NCBI GenBank assembly: GCA_030831045.1
Contig: JAURMB010000081.1
Coordinates: forward strand, 1-9,644
DNA from: Schleiferiaceae bacterium
Lineage (GTDB): Bacteria; Bacteroidota; Bacteroidia; Flavobacteriales; Schleiferiaceae
Length of the DNA stretch: 9,644 bases
Direction: 5' to 3'
This document shows, one piece after another, positions 6,479 to 9,644 of the stretch (position 1 is the first letter of the stretch; the number at the start of each line of letters is the position of its first letter). The notes beneath the pieces were generated by a model, which made no database searches, was not told the origin of the DNA, and worked only from the letters and a program-made list of their open reading frames with translations. The translations under genes and the position numbers were made by a program.

Positions 6479-7240
6479 TTACGCATTACCCACGAGTTCC
6501 GGGGGACGCACTTGCTCAATGGCCTCCATCACTTGATCTAATATTTGCTGCGGCGTCGCGTCGGGGGCGAACTGAAGTGGCTCCTTAAAGCGCAACTTCA
6601 AATCAACCCGGCGTTTTTTGACGCGGAGGCCTTTTTTGTCAAAACCCCGGCGGAATCCGTCGACCACCACCGGAACTACCGTCGGCTGGAGGTCGCGGAT
6701 GATGTGAGCGGTTCCGCGGCGACCCGGGGCAAACGGCTTCGTGGTGCCTTGCGGAAACGTAATCACCCAGCCCACCTTGATCGCCTTGCGTATGTTGTCC
6801 AAGTCCTTGGGGTCCACGCCACGGCTAACTTCTTTGCCGGCCTCGCGCCAGGTGCGTTTAATGCTCACCGACCCCGCCAACGCCAGCAAGCGCGGCAGCG
6901 GCCCCGACTTCATGGTCTCTTTGGCGGCGATAAAAAACAGGTTCATGCGCGGATTAACCACGGGCCACCAGCGATCCACGCGGTTGGGCATGTTGTTGCG
7001 AACGTGCATGAAGGCCAAAAACATCGAGGCCACATCCATGAAGTAGGTCTGGTGGTTGCTGACAAAAAGCACGTTTTCGTCGGGCAAATCCTTGAGGTGC
7101 TCCATGCCTTCGACGTGCGTGCGGTGAATGCGGTTCAAGCGGTACCACGTCACCGTTCCGAACCAAAAGATGACCATGCGCTTGGCCCACAAGGGGTAAC
7201 CAAACGGGTCACGGTACGGCAGTCGGCGAATCTTCTTCAT
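6479..7240 (-). CDS. PlsC-family 1-acylglycerol-3-phosphate acyltransferase, variant motifs
   Basis: PlsC-type enzymes add the second fatty acid to lysophosphatidic acid at the inner face of the membrane to make phosphatidic acid. The 253-residue product fits the family in size and block order. An N-terminal hydrophobic and aromatic stretch (about 21-34) may contact the membrane. Block I is VSNHQTYFMD (60-69), block II GSVSIKRT (123-130), block III FPQGTTKPF (162-170) and block IV VVPVVVDGF (188-196). Two canonical features differ: block I reads H-x5-D instead of H-x4-D, and block III has FPQGTT where most family members have FPEGTR. I recall the same variants in other Flavobacteriia, so it is probably a lineage-specific and active form, but its substrate is uncertain. 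The ATG at 7240 follows an exact TAGATTTG box by 8 bases. It is the first gene of the operon with the lipoprotein and mpl. Confidence 0.88.
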   Translation of the reverse strand: MKKIRRLPYRDPFGYPLWAKRMVIFWFGTVTWYRLNRIHRTHVEGMEHLKDLPDENVLFVSNHQTYFMDVASMFLAFMHVRNNMPNRVDRWWPVVNPRMNLFFIAAKETMKSGPLPRLLALAGSVSIKRTWREAGKEVSRGVDPKDLDNIRKAIKVGWVITFPQGTTKPFAPGRRGTAHIIRDLQPTVVPVVVDGFRRGFDKKGLRVKKRRVDLKLRFKEPLQFAPDATPQQILDQVMEAIEQVRPPELVGNA

Positions 7241-7248
7241 GAATTCGA

Positions 7249-7256
7249 CAAATCTA
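7249..7256 (-). promoter_or_regulatory. -7 promoter box (TAGATTTG) for the plsC operon
   Basis: The minus strand reads TAGATTTG, an exact TAnnTTTG. It ends 8 bases before the plsC ATG, the same spacing as the box before pyrR. It lies back to back with the weaker CACCTTTG on the plus strand at 7260-7267. The promoter would serve plsC, the lipoprotein and mpl. A short leader, hence near-leaderless mRNA, is implied. Confidence 0.6.
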
Positions 7257-7259
7257 CAT

Positions 7260-7267
7260 CACCTTTG
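7260..7267 (+). promoter_or_regulatory. Candidate -7 box (CACCTTTG) for the HsdR_N-like gene
   Basis: CACCTTTG differs from TAnnTTTG only at the leading T. It ends 4 bases before the GTG at 7272 that I chose as start. If it is real, the in-frame ATG at 7239 would not be in the transcript. Weak pattern evidence. Confidence 0.35.
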
Positions 7268-7271
7268 CGGA

Positions 7272-7703
7272 GTGGAGCGCGAAAAATGGCCGAATCCCCA
7301 GCTAATACCCGACAGCGGCGGCCGTCTTTGGGATCCTTTTCGGCGCAAACGCGTGGCCGGAACCCCCGAGGAGTACGTGCGGCAGCATAGCTTGAGGCGC
7401 TTAGTCCTCGAAGCCCAATGTCCGCCCGAATCCATTGCCGTCGAGCGCGGACTCAGCGTGCACGGGCACGCCAAGCGATTTGATGCCGTCGTGTTCCACC
7501 AAGGCGCACCCTGGATGCTCATCGAATGCAAGGCCCCCAACGTGCCGCTCGACGACGCCGTGTGCGTGCAGTGGATGCGCTACAACCTTCCGCTCGGTGC
7601 CGCGTGGGGCTGGATCACCAACGGAGTCCGAGACCGAATGTTTACCGCCGACGGCCGTGAACTTCCCGCGAACCTTCCGCTATTTGGTACCTTTGCGCTT
7701 TAG
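7272..7703 (+). CDS. Stand-alone HsdR_N-like protein (PD-(D/E)XK nuclease-type fold)
   Basis: A 143-residue protein resembling the N-terminal nuclease domain of type I restriction R subunits, but without a helicase part and without hsdM or hsdS neighbours. Residues in order: DPFRRK (21-26), TPEEYVRQ (31-38), Glu59 in VERGL, RFDAVVF (69-75), LIECKAP (83-89), then a helix with Q100 and RYN (103-105), and ITNG (115-118). D71 and E85-x-K87 form the expected PD-(D/E)XK metal-binding core, so catalysis is possible. Small proteins of this type are widespread in Bacteroidota and have no known role. The start is uncertain. An in-frame ATG at 7239 would overlap the plsC start codon on the other strand. 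I prefer GTG 7272, which leaves 20 residues before DPF, close to what I recall for relatives, and lies just after a promoter-like CACCTTTG. purB begins 9 bases after its stop. Confidence 0.83.
   Translation: MEREKWPNPQLIPDSGGRLWDPFRRKRVAGTPEEYVRQHSLRRLVLEAQCPPESIAVERGLSVHGHAKRFDAVVFHQGAPWMLIECKAPNVPLDDAVCVQWMRYNLPLGAAWGWITNGVRDRMFTADGRELPANLPLFGTFAL
7688..7695 (+). promoter_or_regulatory. Candidate internal -7 box (TACCTTTG) for purB
   Basis: TACCTTTG is an exact TAnnTTTG. It falls in the last codons of the HsdR_N-like gene and ends 17 bases before the purB ATG. It could give purB its own promoter in addition to read-through. No clear -33 element is seen, and an 8-base motif inside a gene can occur by chance. 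Confidence 0.45.
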
Positions 7704-7712
7704 GAACGCACC

Positions 7713-9053
7713 ATGAACTACGCCCTGCACGCGCTCTCGCCGCTCGACGGCCGCTACCAAAAGCACGCTTCGACCCTTAGCCCGTATTTTTCTGAATTCG
7801 GACTCATGCGCTACCGCGTGCTCGTCGAGGTTCGGTACTTTATCGCTCTTTCGGCGCTGAACCTCAAGGGACTTCCCTCCCTAGACGCCGCTCAGACCGC
7901 CGAGCTTCACCGCATCTACACCGAATTCAGCGAGCCGGACGCCGCGCGCATCAAAGAAATCGAGTCTACCATCAACCACGACGTCAAAGCCGTGGAGTAC
8001 TTTCTCAAAGAGCGCTTTGCGCCCCTTGGGCTATCGGATCGGGCCGAATTCATTCACTTCGGACTCACCTCCCAGGACGTCAACAACACCGCGATTCCGC
8101 TTTCGCTGCTCGAGGCGCACCGCGAGGTGCTCCGCCCCGCGCTGGCAACCTTAATCGAGCGGATCGAAGCTCAGGCCGCCGAATGGGACCACCTGCCGAT
8201 GCTCGCGCGAACCCACGGCCAGCCCGCCTCCCCCACCCGCATGGGCAAGGAATGGCGTGTGTTCAGTGAACGCCTCCGCCAGCAACTCAGCCTGCTCGAT
8301 GCAGTTCCCTTCGCCGGAAAATTTGGCGGAGCCACCGGCAACTTCAACGCCCACAGCGTGGCCTACCCAGGAATCGACTGGCACGCATTCGGCGACGAAT
8401 TTTTGCGCGCTCAGCTCGGCCTACAGCGCAGCCATCCGACCACCCAAATCGAGCACTACGATCATTTGGCGGCCTACTTTGACGGACTTAAACGCCTAAA
8501 TACCGTTTTGGTGGACTTAGCGCGCGACGCTTGGCAGTACATTTCGATGGACTACTTCAAGCAGCGCATCAACCCCAACGAAGTTGGTTCGTCGGCTATG
8601 CCCCACAAAGTGAATCCGATCGACTTTGAGAATGCCGAAGGCAACTTTGGCATCGCCAACGCGTGGCTTGAGCACTTGTCAGCCAAGCTGCCCATTAGCC
8701 GATTGCAGCGCGACCTCACCGACTCTACCGTACTGCGCAACCTCGGAATGCCGTTGGGCCACACGCTGCTGGCCTACCACAGCCTTTCGCGCGGACTCGG
8801 CAAGCTCGTCGTCAACGAATCAGCCCTCACTGCCGACCTCGAAGACCACTGGGAAGTCGTCGCCGAGGGCATCCAGACCATACTGCGGCGCGAAGGCTTT
8901 CCGAAACCTTACGAAGCACTCAAAGACCTTACGCGCAAGTCGGACCGCATCACACCCGACGTCATCGCCGAATTTGTCGCGGAGCTTCCGGTCAGCGAAT
9001 CCGTCAAAGCCGAACTGCGGGCCATCACCCCGACCAACTACACGGGTCAATGA
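7713..9053 (+). CDS. purB: Adenylosuccinate lyase
   Basis: PurB acts twice in purine synthesis: it releases fumarate from SAICAR to form AICAR, and from adenylosuccinate to form AMP. The 446-residue product is close to the E. coli-type enzyme. Seen in order: LSPLDGRY (8-15), TINHDVKAVEYFLKE (86-100), FIHFGLTSQDVNNTA (113-127), ARTHGQPASPT (165-175) with the likely general acid His168, GKFGGATGNFNAH (202-214), TTQIEHYD (243-250), and the superfamily signature GSSAMPHKVNPIDFEN (292-307), whose serines lie on the catalytic loop. The C-terminus stops at ITPTNYTGQ, about ten residues shorter than the E. coli protein after the NYxG motif, which is minor. An AGGAA (7702-7706) overlapping the upstream stop codon could be a weak ribosome binding site. 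The downstream gene overlaps its stop by ATGA. Confidence 0.97.
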   Translation: MNYALHALSPLDGRYQKHASTLSPYFSEFGLMRYRVLVEVRYFIALSALNLKGLPSLDAAQTAELHRIYTEFSEPDAARIKEIESTINHDVKAVEYFLKERFAPLGLSDRAEFIHFGLTSQDVNNTAIPLSLLEAHREVLRPALATLIERIEAQAAEWDHLPMLARTHGQPASPTRMGKEWRVFSERLRQQLSLLDAVPFAGKFGGATGNFNAHSVAYPGIDWHAFGDEFLRAQLGLQRSHPTTQIEHYDHLAAYFDGLKRLNTVLVDLARDAWQYISMDYFKQRINPNEVGSSAMPHKVNPIDFENAEGNFGIANAWLEHLSAKLPISRLQRDLTDSTVLRNLGMPLGHTLLAYHSLSRGLGKLVVNESALTADLEDHWEVVAEGIQTILRREGFPKPYEALKDLTRKSDRITPDVIAEFVAELPVSESVKAELRAITPTNYTGQ

Positions 9054-9644
9054 AGTATCCTGAGGTCGCGCCCATGGTGCTGGGAGACACGGTAATTCCG
9101 CCCGGCTCCACCAAAACCGTCGACCTGCAAATTGCCCGTCTGCTCTCGGGAACCGAAATCCACATGCCGGTTCACGTGTTTCGCAGCGAGGTACCAGGGC
9201 CTACGGTGCTCCTCAGCGGCGGACTTCACGGCGACGAAGTCAACGGCATCGAAGCCGTTCGGCGCATGATGTCCCTTGGCCTGTTTGGCGACCTGGCCTG
9301 CGGAACCGTCGTGGCCATTCCCATCATTAACGTGTACGGTTTCTTGTTTTTTAGCCGCGAAGTCCCTGACGGCAAAGACGTAAACCGCAGCTTTCCGGGC
9401 TCAACGCAAGGTTCCCTCGCGAGCTTGGTAGCCCATACCCTCACCGACAAAATCTTGCCGCACATTGACTTGGCGGTCGACTTCCACACGGGCGGAGCGA
9501 GCCGCACCAACAGTCCGCAAGTGCGCTACGACCCCGAGGACGCCGACGCGATTCGTTTTGCCCAGCTCTTCGGCGCCCCGATGGCCATGGCCTCGTCGCT
9601 CATACCGGGCTCCTTGCGTGCACAGGGCCGAAGCATGGGGGTGC
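9050..9644 (+). CDS. Succinylglutamate desuccinylase/aspartoacylase-family hydrolase, 3'-truncated
   Basis: The first 198 codons of a zinc-dependent amidohydrolase related to M14 carboxypeptidases. Family members cleave acyl groups from amino acids or similar amides. Zinc ligands are evident: His60 and Glu63 in GGLHGDEVNG (57-66) and His146 in DFHTGG (144-149). DVNRSFPG (110-117) is the characteristic substrate-binding NR..FPG motif. The strand-rich start (MPVHVFRSEVPGPTVLLSGG) also fits. The ATG at 9050 overlaps the purB stop as ATGA, which suggests translational coupling. In many marine bacteria a gene of this kind sits next to rimK, the glutamate ligase that modifies ribosomal protein S6; whether rimK follows lies beyond the edge. 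The true substrate cannot be told from the sequence. The C-terminal part is missing. Confidence 0.92.
   Translation, partial: MKYPEVAPMVLGDTVIPPGSTKTVDLQIARLLSGTEIHMPVHVFRSEVPGPTVLLSGGLHGDEVNGIEAVRRMMSLGLFGDLACGTVVAIPIINVYGFLFFSREVPDGKDVNRSFPGSTQGSLASLVAHTLTDKILPHIDLAVDFHTGGASRTNSPQVRYDPEDADAIRFAQLFGAPMAMASSLIPGSLRAQGRSMGV

Noticed and set aside
7239..7271. ATG at 7239 as start of the HsdR_N-like gene
   Set aside because: It overlaps the plsC start codon on the other strand and lies upstream of the best promoter-like box. It is kept as an alternative, not excluded.
6545..7390. Plus-strand reading frame of 281 residues
   Set aside because: It is opposite plsC, where the acyltransferase blocks are clear, and runs into the HsdR_N-like gene in the wrong frame.

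Overview
The window looks like core chromosome of a fairly GC-rich member of the Bacteroidota, most likely Flavobacteriales or a close relative. Four things point there: the Rho protein has a long Arg/Asp/Glu-rich insertion ahead of its RNA-binding domain; a PyrR/PyrB pair is followed by a small STAS-like protein; several genes are preceded by the Bacteroidota -7 promoter box TAnnTTTG; and the short HsdR_N-type protein, MbnP-like lipoprotein and variant PlsC all resemble Bacteroidota versions. The placement comes from remembered family features, not from a search.

Layout. (1) Positions 2-1468 hold the 3' part of rho. Its reading frame runs open to the left edge through an array of RGPRED hexapeptides, so the first ~320 bases are coding and not a separate gene. 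A strong intrinsic terminator follows, and its U-tract touches the stop codon of the convergent gene rnz. (2) rnz (minus) and pyrR-pyrB-STAS-like (plus) diverge from a 57-base spacer. The three plus-strand genes overlap one another. (3) A minus-strand envelope operon, plsC, MbnP-like lipoprotein, mpl-like ligase (7240 down to 4334), converges on the STAS-like gene with only 6 bases between stops. (4) From a ~31-base divergent spacer, a plus-strand run begins: HsdR_N-like protein, purB, and a succinylglutamate desuccinylase/aspartoacylase-like gene cut by the right edge. It overlaps purB by an ATGA junction.

Functional themes are transcription termination (Rho), tRNA 3' processing (RNase Z), pyrimidine synthesis and its control (PyrB, PyrR), purine synthesis (PurB), phospholipid acylation (PlsC) and peptidoglycan recycling (Mpl-like ligase). 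Coding density is very high. No stretch over 300 bases lacks a gene, and I see no tRNA, rRNA, insertion sequence or CRISPR array.

I found no clear new multi-gene system. The signals most worth a second look are the repeat-built disordered region of Rho, the near-leaderless promoters (which leave no room for a PyrR attenuator before pyrR), the variant acyltransferase motifs, and the three poorly characterised proteins (STAS-like, MbnP-like, HsdR_N-like).
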